Shown piece after piece: positions 11,595-21,500 of a stretch of DNA of 64,000 bases. Below the pieces are notes generated by a model. The model was not told where the DNA came from. It was given only the letters and a program-made list of their open reading frames with translations, and did not search any database. The position numbers and the translations under genes were made by a program. The stretch's first letter is position 1; each line of letters begins with the position of its first letter. Location of the stretch: positions 122,495,525 through 122,559,524 of the forward strand of contig NC_134539.1 of assembly GCF_050624435.1 (NCBI RefSeq), given 5' to 3'. The DNA comes from Tenrec ecaudatus (taxonomy: Eukaryota; Chordata; Mammalia; Afrosoricida; Tenrecidae).

Positions 11595-12180
11595 TTGCTA
11601 TAGTGAATAGTTCTGCCTTAAACTTGGGCATATGTATGTCTAGTCATGTTTGGGATCTCCTTTCTCTAGGATATATACCCAATAGAGGGAATATTGGGTC
11701 ATATGATATTTCTGGAAGCATCCTATGTTTTCCACAGTGGTTATACCATTTTATAGTCACACCAGTAGTTCCAGTCTCTCCATAACCTCATCAGCACTTG
11801 TTTTCTATTTATTAAACTTTCCTATTAATGCTGGAAAAATATATCTCTTTTTTGGTTATTTGCCTCTCTCTAATGGTTCATGATCAGGAGCATTTCTTCA
11901 AATGTTAGCTGACCAGATATTTTCTTTGGTGGAATGTCTATACATGTTCTCTGCCCATTTTTAATGGATTATTTATCTTTCTGTTGTTTTAATGTTGACG
12001 TGTTCTATAAAATTTAGAAATGAGTCCTTTGTCTGATATATGATGGCTCAATATTTTTCCAGTGTGTGTATTTTAAAAATTCTCTTGGTGAAATATTTTG
12101 ATGCACATAAGTGTCTAAGTTTTAGGAAGTCCCAGTCATTCAATGTTTTCTGTTTGTGTTTCCTCTATTTTAAAACATCA
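11595..12180 (-). repeat. L1 fragment (ORF2 end / 3' region)
   Basis: Reversed L1 blocks: GCTATAGTGAATAGTTCTGC, GGATATATACCCAATAGAGG and TGTATTTTAAAAATTCTCTT. Confidence 0.75.
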
Positions 12181-12364
12181 TTTTATTGTGAGCTCTTATA
12201 GATATTATAACAATCATAATTCAAATAGATCCAACATAATTGTATAATTGCTGCCACTCTCTGACTCAAAACATTTTTTCTTCTTGAACTCTTTGATATC
12301 AGCTCCCCTTTTCTCTGTTGTTTTTGATGGTGTATTTATGTCACGTATTAATCCTTAAGATGGT

Positions 12365-12890
12365 GTTAGATCGGTTTGACTAGAGAAGCAAATTCATTGA
12401 TACTCTTATATGTATAAGACCTTTATACCAAAGAGTAACTGTATATTAGGAAAGCAGCCCAGTCCAAGCCAGATCAAGTCCATAGTCCGACATTAGCCCA
12501 TATGTTCAATATCAGTCTATAAATTCCTCTTCAGACTCACGCAACGCATGCAATGATGCCGAGTGGTGGAAGCTCACAGGCCAGTGGGTGGAAAGTCTTG
12601 TCGATCCAGTGGTAGTAGAAGCATCTCAGCGTTGGCATGGATCTCCACATGGCTCCTCCAGCTCCAGGTCTCTGGCTGCCATCAGCATAGTTCCAACTGG
12701 CTTGTCAACAGGAATATCAAGTAAAGAGTGTATCCTGCCTCCAAGGAGGAAGAATGGAGCTTTCAGAATCCTCAGAATGCCATGCCCACAAGGGAGGGAT
12801 CAATTAGACTGTGAGCTGGTTGACATGCTACACTCTACCCCTTCACTCAAATTGACAGATTATATAACTCCGACAAATGGTCCAATTTTA
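12365..12890. repeat. Unclassified dispersed repeat, copy B
   Basis: GACTAGAGAAGCAAATTCAT start, AGTCCAAGCCAGATCAAGTC, ATGTTCAATATCAGTCTATA and AGCATCTCAGCGTTGGCATG. Collinear with copy C. Confidence 0.65.
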
Positions 12891-13139
12891 TCATTGATGA
12901 TCTTTACAGTTCTAGGTTTTATATTAACTTAGAATTCAAATAAAAACAAACAGACCCCCCCAAACATATACACATATTCAAAATTTTATTTGACATAAAA
13001 TTCACATATATACTTCCATGTTCATATTTAAAAGAGTTGCATGGTAATCCCTACAATGTTCCAGAACATTATCTTCTTTCTTATACTCATTAATCCAGCA
13101 ACTGTCTCTATAGATTTATCTATATTGGATCTCATAAAC

Positions 13140-13200
13140 TGGAAAATATACCAAAAAATAGGGTTGTTATGAGTTGGAATGGACTCAATGGCAGAGATGT
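13140..13200 (+). repeat. SINE 3' fragment
   Basis: TATGAGTTGGAATGGACTCA and ATGGCAGAGATG are the end of the Afrotherian SINE. Confidence 0.55.
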
Positions 13201-13505
13201 TGTTTTGAGTATTCCATTACATGTACCTTTGATTTCTTTTTCCATTTTTCTATGGATGAGTACCTAGGTTGTTTCCAATTTCTTGCTATTGTGAATAGTG
13301 CTACAATGAACATGGGAGTACATGTCTGTTCATTTTATGGCCCTTACTTCTTGAAGAGGATATACCCAGCAGCAGTACTGCTGAATCATATGAATCTCTA
13401 TCCCAGTTGTTTGAGGAAGCATAATATTGAGTTCCACAATGATTGTGCATATTCACAGCCCCACCAGCTATGTATGAAGGCTCCGAGCTCCCCACCGCCT
13501 TTCTA
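13200..13505 (-). repeat. L1 fragment
   Basis: TTGTGAATAGTGCTACAATG and GAGGATATACCCAGCAG are the reversed L1 3' region, overlapping in content with 11595-11800. Confidence 0.75.
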
Positions 13506-13569
13506 GCATTTATTTCTAGGTGTTTTTGTACTTGGCTGTCATCATCAATGTAAGGTTGCAATGCCACCC

Positions 13570-13655
13570 TCATTAAGGAGTACCGTGGCTGCACTTCTTT
13601 TTAAGACACCTTTGTTCTTCTGACAGCCATGGTACTTTCAGTATTCTTCCCTGAA
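13570..13655 (-). repeat. RTE LINE fragment, left part of a split copy
   Basis: Runs up to ATGGTACTTTCAGTATTCTT. The element resumes at ~14172 with CCAATACCATAACCCAAATG, so copy C inserted into it. Confidence 0.65.
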
Positions 13656-14171
13656 TTGTTCTGGGTACACTAGAGAAACAATCCACAGTAACTCATGTAG
13701 AAGAGAGAGTTTTATATAAAGGCTAAGTGCACATCAAGAAAACATCCCAACCCAGTGATGCTCAAGCCCACAAGTCCAACATTAACCCATATGTTCAACA
13801 CCAATCCACAAAGTCCTCCTCCATCTCACAAAACAGACACAACAATGGATGCTGACTGCAGGAGGAAAGCCGAGTCAGTGAGCATGCAAGCATCTCAGCG
13901 CTGGCAGGGGTCTCCACACAGGTGCTCCAGCACCCAGGGCTGCATCAAGGTAGGTCCCTGCGGCTTCTCCTTGGGGATGGCTTGCAGGAAGTCAACCTTG
14001 CAAGCTGAAGCAGGGAACTGCTAAGACAGCTGCACCCTGGTCCGACCATCACAAAGCAAGTGACCCGAGAACTAGAAAGTTGAGGCTCACTGAGCCATTT
14101 ATCCCTCCGCCCTTCAGTTAACCCCACTTGTGTTTATTGGCCAGGTTGGAACAATAAACTAACTCAATCAT
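13656..14171. repeat. Unclassified dispersed repeat, copy C, inserted in an RTE
   Basis: TACACTAGAGAAACAATCC start, AGAGAGAGTTTTATATAAAG, CAAGCCCACAAGTCC and AGCATCTCAGCGCTGGCAGG. Ends with AACAATAAACTAAC before the RTE resumes. Confidence 0.7.
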
Positions 14172-14315
14172 TCCCCAATACCATAACCCAAATGCAACAA
14201 TTCTTCTGAGGGCTTCTTTATTTACTGTCCAGCTTTCATGTGCATAAGAGGAGGCTGAAAATAAACAATGGCTTGGGCCACGTACACCTTAGTCCTTAAA
14301 ACGACATCTTTGGTG
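14172..14315 (-). repeat. RTE LINE fragment, right part
   Basis: TGTCCAGCTTTCATGTGCAT and CAATGGCTTGGGCCACG match the RTE piece at 5330-5390. Broken again at ACGACATCTTT by the insertion at 14316. Confidence 0.7.
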
Positions 14316-14460
14316 GAGGGGGGTTAGGAAAAAAGAGAAGCTGACACCAAGGTCTCAATAGACAGTAATGTCTAGAAAAGAATGATGACAACAGATGTAC
14401 AAATGCTCGATACAATTGATGTAGAAGTCCCAATAAAAAGATGTTGTAATTTTTTTTAAA
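14316..14460 (+). repeat. LINE-like 3' fragment nested in RTE
   Basis: Short polypurine start, ACAGATGTACAAATGCTCG and CAATAAAAAG tail. Flanked by ACGACATCTTTG-like duplications at ~14301 and ~14460. Confidence 0.7.
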
Positions 14461-14734
14461 ATGACATCTTTGTTCTTTATAAAGAAGGCAGGGGGAGTGT
14501 AAACCTGTATCTCAATTCGTCAGCTAGAAGCAGATCTAATATTGTGAAGAAGTGTGCCTTTTTACCCAAAATAAATGATGTGGTAGTAGAACTAATCTAA
14601 GAAAAGCTTCAAAATGGATCCTTGAGGTTAAACAATGGATTCAGTTATACACTGATGGGGAGAAAATAAGGTATAACTTCATGATTAAGACCCACAAAAA
14701 TTACACACTAACTTTGGTAACTGGTGAGCGTTAC

Positions 14735-14910
14735 AGGTAGATAGTAATTAGGGATAGGAGGGGAAAAAAGGAGGAGCTAATACTAGGGGCTCAAATAGAA
14801 AGTAAATGTTTAAAAATAATGATGGCAACATGTGTACAAATATACAATTGATGTATGGATTGTTCGAAGAGTTGTAAGAGCCCCCAATAAAGTGATCTTT
14901 TAATAAAAAA
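14735..14910 (+). repeat. LINE-like 3' fragment
   Basis: Polypurine tract, TGTGTACAAATATACAATTG, and AGCCCCCAATAAAGTGATC followed by A-rich tail. Confidence 0.75.
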
Positions 14911-15339
14911 ATAAATTAAAAAATAGTAAACTTTTTCACTAGCATTGAACTCGTGTCCATATATGTAATTTTAACTCTTAATGAGCAAAGAAACTCTTTA
15001 TTATTCCATGTTATTGGCATGTTATTAGCATGGGATACTGACTTTCAAGAACTCTAAGCCTGTGAAGGGTTACTCATGACAATCTCTAAGTAAAAGGTAG
15101 AAACCAAAGGTTGAAAGAAGCTTGCAGTTCACAATGGAAAGACGGTTTGGAGGAAGGAAGCAAGGAGGAGACAAAGGAGACTTACTTTCTCTTTTAAACC
15201 CTAGTTAGGCCAGCGATCAGAAAGGGGCAGAGTTTTGTCTTAGCTTTCTTTTTTCCCCTCAATAAGCTTCTAATTCTGGAACAATTCTGATTGACAGCCT
15301 GATTGAGACCCAGAGTTCCCTGCGGCCCCTTCAGGGGAG
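14911..15339. other. RNFT1 upstream flank, nothing recognised
   Basis: AT-rich flank grading into the CpG island; no repeat or gene seen. Confidence 0.5.
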
Positions 15340-16480
15340 AGCGGCAAAAATGTCGCGTCCACCCGACCCACCCCGACAGGCGACCCCGCCCCCTCGCGGC
15401 TCCCTTTGTTCCCGGCGGCTCGGGTTTGGGCCGAACGGGTGCACCGCGCAAGCTCAAAGCCCTGCGGACGGCGCGGTTCCGGTCAAACTTCACTGCCGGC
15501 CGCCACCGGGTCGGGTGCCCAACTCGAACACCCTCCACCCGGAAACCCCTCTCTTCAGAGGCGCCCAAGTCCTCGTCGGCGAGGCGCCTCCCGTGCCCGG
15601 CCCGGGGCGGCGAGAGCCCCGACCAGGGGCGCGGGCAGCCCCGCTCGGGAGGGGAGGCCCTCGGCCCGGACGCTGTGGGGCAGGCCGCGTGAGGAGCGGA
15701 GCCCTCAGTGGAGCGGAGCCAGCGGAGCTGCTTCGAGCCAGTCCTCCGAAATTAAGGCGCGCGACCAAACCCCGACACACGCGCAACCGCGGCGACGGCC
15801 GACTGCTTACGGCACACACCTACAGGCTGTTCTTAAATGCAGCCCACGCTCTGCCGCAGCCGCGCGCCCGGCCCACACTTCAGCTGGTCGGTCCGGCGGC
15901 GCGGCGCGCGTGAGCGGGGCGCGCGCACGTGAGGACGTCGGGGAGCGCGCGCGCCGCGCCGCCGGTTGTCGGGGTTGAGCTCGATGGCCCGGACGGAGGG
16001 GGCTCGGGCGGTGTCGCATCCTGCGCTGGCGGTCGCTGCCCAGGCTTCGGGGCGCTCTTCGTCATGAAAGGTCAGGTCGGGGAGACGCGGGAGGCGGCGG
16101 GGGCTGCGGCGGAGAGGTTCTGAGGGAGAACGGGGACCCCAGTGGCTCGGATCTGGGGGAACCCTGTCGTGGGGGATTCCGGAAGAGTTCTTCCGTACTG
16201 TTTTTTCCTCTGTTCTCACCTGTGCGCGGGGCGAAGTGGGCGGGGCATGCGTCTGCACTGCAGAGAAAGACGGCCCCCGTGCAACGTCAGTGTTCGGAGA
16301 GGGTCGGCGCCCTCCCAGGGCAGTAAAAGCCCAGCCGCAAAAATATCCGAACCCGGGCATAAAGAAGAGGGACACGGAGCGCGCACCCCCACCCATGTCC
16401 CCGGAGAAACGTGGAAGGGCGGCAGTCTGGGACTCCCTCCCTTCGGGGATCCTGCCCTCGCCGCGTCCCTGTCCGGGACA
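15340..16480 (+). promoter_or_regulatory. RNFT1: CpG island promoter of RNFT1
   Basis: This ~1.1 kb stretch is sharply richer in G+C and CpG than the AT-rich DNA on both sides, and it encloses the predicted first exon of RNFT1. That is the usual form of a housekeeping-gene promoter. Candidate factor sites seen by eye just upstream of exon 1 are an E-box CACGTG at 15926-15931 and a CRE-like core GACGTC at 15934-15939. No TATA box is evident. The several long open frames here on both strands are what GC-rich DNA gives by chance and match nothing I recognise. The exact transcription start cannot be read from the sequence. Confidence 0.85.
15979..16070 (+). other. RNFT1: RNFT1 exon 1, predicted 5'UTR (start approximate)
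   Basis: The 3' end is the donor AG|GTCAGG after 16070. Joined to exon 2 at 18092, the RNFT1 frame reads R-H-E-R-K-Q-I-P across the junction. This resembles the segment upstream of the MQAN start that I recall for the long human isoform, and that supports the splice. In the RNFT1 frame the exon is open only from 15979 (a TGA precedes it) and has no ATG, so the human-type N-terminal extension seems to lack its start here. Another ATG at 16064 opens an upstream ORF in a different frame. The left edge given is the start of the open frame, not a mapped transcription start. Confidence 0.6.
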
Positions 16481-17111
16481 CCGCCATCTCGCCCTGTTGG
16501 CATTTTTAGTAGGCTTGACTCTTTAAATTCCTTATTCAGAGCCATCTAGCACTTAACATGCTAGTGTAAAACACTAACACCCCCCGGATCCCAGCTTTAA
16601 AGGCATTGGAGTAACATTGGGGGCCAGGAGTTGGGAATACTCTTGGCCTCATTATTAATTACTAAAAGCTTCATTTAGCTTTAGGAAAGTTGTTTCAAGA
16701 TAGAACTAAAATTGTAAGTCAGCTAAGTGAAATGTTTGCCTATTTTGATAATTTAAAGCATTAAAATAATGGTGTTTTCCCTTGCGAACATTTCCAATCA
16801 TTAAAAAACTAATAAACTTTATGGAATTAGAGCCAAAACCTCAATTGGACAGAATAAAGGTCCTGAAGTATTCAACTACTGGTCCTTACAATTAACATCT
16901 GCTGGGCACTTGTGTTTTATGATCTTTTGCTGTTGTCATCTGTCACTCGAGAACTGGAAGAACCTGAAGCTTACTTTGCTCTTCGTGAATGTTCCCTAGG
17001 TTTGTGTAGGACAGCAGAGCGTGGCTTTGAAGGAGTCTAGTAAACAAGTAATGGATACCTGGAAAATAATTCATCTGCTCTAATTATCAGTTACCCCTTT
17101 AGTCAATAAGT

Positions 17112-17261
17112 ATACCATCTGCCATAGAGTCAACTCTTGACTCATGGCAGTCCTATAGGACAGAGAAGAACTCCTCCTTTGGACTTCCAAAACTTAAATC
17201 TTTACTGGAGCAAACAGCCTCATCTCTCTCCCAAAGAGTAGCTGTTGGGTTTGAACCATCA
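17112..17261 (-). repeat. Afrotherian SINE, part 1 (split by insertion)
   Basis: Inverted SINE: CCATAGAGTCAACTCTTGAC, TCCTATAGGACAGAG and TTGAACCATCAACCTTA. Continues at 17963 after the LINE-like insertion. Confidence 0.75.
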
Positions 17262-17962
17262 ACCTTATTTTTTAAAATCATTTTATTGGGGGCTCATAAA
17301 ACTCTTATCACAATCCAGACATCCATCGTGTCAAGCACTTTTGTACATTTGTTGCCATCATCATTCTCAAAATATTTGCTACTTGAGCCCTTGGCATCAG
17401 CTCATTTTTCCCTTCCCTCCCCACTCCCACCTCATTCATGAACCCTGGATAATTTATAAATTATCATTTTGTCATCTTACCTGTCTGATGTCTCCCTTCA
17501 CCCACTTTCCTGTTGTCCATCCCCCAAGGAGGAGGTTATATGTAGATCCTTATAATCTGTTCCCCATTTCTACCCCACTCTCCCGGTATCGCCACTCTCA
17601 CCGCTGGTCCTGAAGGGATCATCTGTCCTGGATTCCCTGTTTCCAGTTCCTATCTGTACCAGTGTACATCCTCAGGTCTAGCCAGATTTGTAAGGTAGAA
17701 TTGGTATGATAGTGGGGGGGTGGGGCTGGAAGCATTTAGGAACTAGAGGAAAGTTGTATGTTTCATTGTTGCTACACTTCACCCTGACTGGCTCATCTCC
17801 TCCCCATGACCTTTCTGTAAGATGTCCAGTTGCCTACAGATGGGTGTTGGGTCCCCAATCTGCACAACCCCCTCATTCACAATGATTTGATTTTTTGCTT
17901 TGATGCCTGATACCTGATCCCTTTGGCACCTCGTGATCACACAGGCTGGTGTGCTTCCATGT
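17262..17962 (-). repeat. LINE-like element nested in SINE (RNFT1 intron 1)
   Basis: Older subfamily, tail at left (TTTTTTAAAATCATTTTATT). The SINE sequence CCATCAACCTTA on the left recurs as CCATCAACTTTA on the right, marking the target duplication. Confidence 0.8.
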
Positions 17963-18025
17963 GGACCATCAACTTTATATGTAGTAGGTTGATGTGCAAC
18001 CCATTGCATTACCAGGGTTGCTAAA
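17963..18025 (-). repeat. Afrotherian SINE, part 2
   Basis: Resumes after the LINE-like insertion and ends CATTACCAGGGTTGCT, the SINE 5' end in reverse. Confidence 0.7.
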
Positions 18026-18091
18026 GGACATCTGGTAATTTGTCTACATTGAACTGCTCACTTATAATACTTTATATTATTTGATTTTTAG

Positions 18092-18552
18092 GAAACAGAT
18101 TCCTAAAAGAAAGAAATTTGGATCAGAGAATTGTTCAAGGACCATGCAAGCCAACTGTAGCCAACTGCATAGTCCTCCAGGGACTGCAGGCAACGAGGGT
18201 GTCTCAGCCTCCCAATGTGCTCACACAGCAAGAATGACTGGAGAAGGACCGTGCCTCCATACCGGAGATGTTCACATCCAGATAAACTCCATACCTAAAG
18301 AATATGCTGAAAATTCAAGCTCCAGGAACATAAGGCCAGGTGTCCACAGCTGTACCCATGGATGTGTGCATAGTCACTTACACAGTCACCCACACAATGA
18401 AGCAAGGCAACCAGAGGATACTGCTGCCACAGAGTCTGGGGAACATGGTAGCAACTCCTTCTCAGAGTTCCGTTATCTCTTCAGGTGGCTGCAAAAAAGT
18501 CTTCCATATATTTTGATTCTGAGTGTCAAACTTGTTATGCAACATATTACAG
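18092..18552 (+). CDS. RNFT1: RNFT1 exon 2 (coding from 18144)
   Basis: Acceptor TTTTTAG at 18085-18091, donor GTAGGG after 18552. The first 52 nt are 5'UTR and are open in the RNFT1 frame. Residues 1-136 include the soluble N-terminus and the first hydrophobic segment (SLPYILILSVKLVMQHIT). The exon ends after the first base of a Gly codon. Confidence 0.95.
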
Positions 18553-21500
18553 GTAGGGCATAAAGAATATTAAATGTTAAATTGTTCTATATTATCTCCC
18601 CTTTTCGTAATCTACTTTATGTATTTCATTTACTTATTTTCTGTTAGATTTGAAAATATGCTTTCTTTTTATCAGATTACATATTCTTTGACTTTTTTTT
18701 TCAATTAACTGAAACTTATTTTCTAACAGGAATTTCTCTTGGAATTGGGCTGATAACAACTTTTATGTATGCAAACAAAAGCATTGTAAATCAGGTTTTC
18801 CTAAGAGTAAGTATAATCAACCAAAAAATTTGTTAACTGTTTCTCATTGTGAATTACATACTCATTCTGGGGGGAAATTGAAAATAGGAGTTTGACAGAT
18901 TTTTAAAAATTATCTATAATTGATCTGTCTTAACGTTAGATTGCTTCCCATAATATGTTTGGCTCCTGATCGCTAAAGGAAAACTTGAAAAGACTCAGAA
19001 GTGTAAAACACACTATTTATTCTGATTTGGCAAGGGTTTCATGTTTTATGAATCAGTTTGCGCACACTGAAAAACAAACCAAATCGACTGTCTTCAAGTG
19101 GATTCCAACTCAGCGACCCTGCAGCACAGAGTGGAACTGCTCCACAGGGTTTCTGAGGCGGTTGCCAACAGGTGCAGTGGAGCCAGTCAGTTCTGACTTA
19201 GGGTGATTGATCCTCTGTGCCGGAAGCTCTGGCATCTGTATCTCAAATACCAGCCACGTCATCCAAAGTGAGCAGTGGTCAGCAGAGCCTTCTAAGTCTA
19301 GGAACAGATTACTAAGAAGAAATAGGCTGTCCACGTTTGAGAAATTAACCTCGGAAAACCTTATGGGGAACATCCAAACAAATGTCTCTGAGGCTGTGAA
19401 TCCTGACAAATGGCTACCTCCTCGCTCTGCTGTGAAGTGACTGGAGTGGTCGGTTCCTGCCTCCAAACTCTGCGTTAGCACCCTAACGCTTCACCCATGG
19501 TACCGCCACGGCTCCATCTAGCACACTAAGCATTCGAAAAGAGCCGTGATGGCACAGTGGTTTAAGCATAAAAAGTAGAAGGTAGCCGTCCCATGGGCTG
19601 CTTCCTTAAGGATTTTCAGCTTTGGAAACTGTCCCCAGTGGGGACGGTTCTACTTAGTCCTATGGGATCACAATGAGTAGGATCCACTTCATGGCACACA
19701 ACAAAAAAATAGGGGCCCATATAAAAACCTCATTATTGTTTAATGAATGTCTACTTTGGTGACCCTATGTGTTAGAGTAGAACTCCTCCGTAGGGTTTTC
19801 TTGGGCTGTAATCTTTACAGAAACAAAAATGACAAGCTTTTCTTCCACAGAGCTGCCGAGTAACTTCAATCAATCAACCTTTCAGGCAGCTGAGCACCAG
19901 CCATTTGAGCTGCCCAGGGACCCCCCTATGAGTACAGTCAGCACAAAAAGCTGCTGCGCTGTGAAACAGAAAACACACTGCCATCTCGGCTATTCCACTC
20001 ATAGCGGCCCTTAGGACATGGTAGAACTGCCCCACAAAGTTCCCAAGGCTGGGAAGTCTTTTCGTCTCCGCCCCGTCAGTGACTGATGGATAGCAACTGA
20101 GAGCTTAACCGCTGTCCTACTGGGCCCCTGTTGTACTACAAGATTTAAAGTGTATAAAATGTTAAAAAGAAAATAAAGCTTATAAAATATATCCATGAAT
20201 AAGTGAATTTAGGACTATTTAGGTTTCTCTTAAAATTAAATCCAAGAATTTTTCCATGGCGTAAATTACAAAATAATTCTGTTCATTTAAATCTTTGGGA
20301 AAAATAGGATTAATTTATGAAAATTTAAAGGCATCTTTGAAAGGGTCATGCTTTTGTAAAGACTGGTATTCTTCTGGACTTTAGTTGTTAAAACTTGTCA
20401 GGCTACAAAAATTTAGTCTAAGGTTTAAAACTTGTAAAATTCTGTGTAAGTAGCAATTAAACCTTTTTTTACCTTAAAAGTGAGGGTAAACACACCTTAG
20501 CTCGATTTTTCTATTGCTTTGTGTTGGTTTTCCCAGCTGTGAAGCGCAGGAGTGAATGAGTGCATGATGATCATGATAATAATGGATACAAGTAGATAGA
20601 GGGAATACAGGGGTGTGTGTCGGGGGGCAGAGATGGGGAGGGAGAGGGGTTAGGGAGTAACTAATAGACAGGAGGAGGGAGCAGTGGGACAGATTGTGAT
20701 TGCATGAGTATCTTAAAGGTGGTTTAACCAGGGGGAGGGGTGCTCTAAAATTGATATGGGGTGATTGTACAGTTCTCCATGATTGAACTACTGAATTATG
20801 ATGTGTAAATTACTTGCTAATAAAATGGGGGGGGGGAACGGGTAAACAAATTATCTTACTAAATACTTACCTGAATAAAAAAAATTATACTTACTAAAAA
20901 AAGTATACTAATTGATTAAATTAATAGCATTTAACAAATACTGCTTTGAGTATGCATATAACACGGTATATAGGTCAAGGTTTTTTGCATTTGGGTAGGT
21001 CTTTTATATCAGTTAATAAGAGATAAGCTTTCTTTGCTCGTGTTTTTCATATGATGAAGAAATTTTCACTTAAAATATAAAACCATATGATATGTAACTT
21101 AGCACTTCTATATTTTAAGATTAATTCTATTATTTTAAAACATAAATGAATAAATTAGTCATAAAAGTTTAATGATTTTTAATGTTCTGGCATAATTCAG
21201 AGTAACAAATTATAATTTCCTCCTTCTCCCCACCTCCCCCCCAGGAAAGGTGCTCAAAGATTCGATGTGCTTGGTTATTGGTATTCTTAGCAGGATCGTC
21301 TCTTCTTTTGTATTACACCTTTCATTCTCAGTCACTTTATTACAGGTAATTCTAGTCTTAAGTATACAACACTTTTTAATGTAATTATATATTCCATAGC
21401 ACCTTGTATATATCTTATCTTACACATAGTACTTGTCTCCCTGCAAGTTTGAGAGCTGCGTGTTGTAATTCAGATTTGTTCCCCAATGCCATGACAATCA

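Noticed and set aside
15194-16549. Many overlapping long open frames on both strands
   Set aside because: They arise from the high G+C of the CpG island, which has few stop codons. They match no family and overlap one another in several frames.
19110-19481. 123-codon minus-strand frame in RNFT1 intron 3
   Set aside because: Falls within split SINE sequence; no conserved motif.
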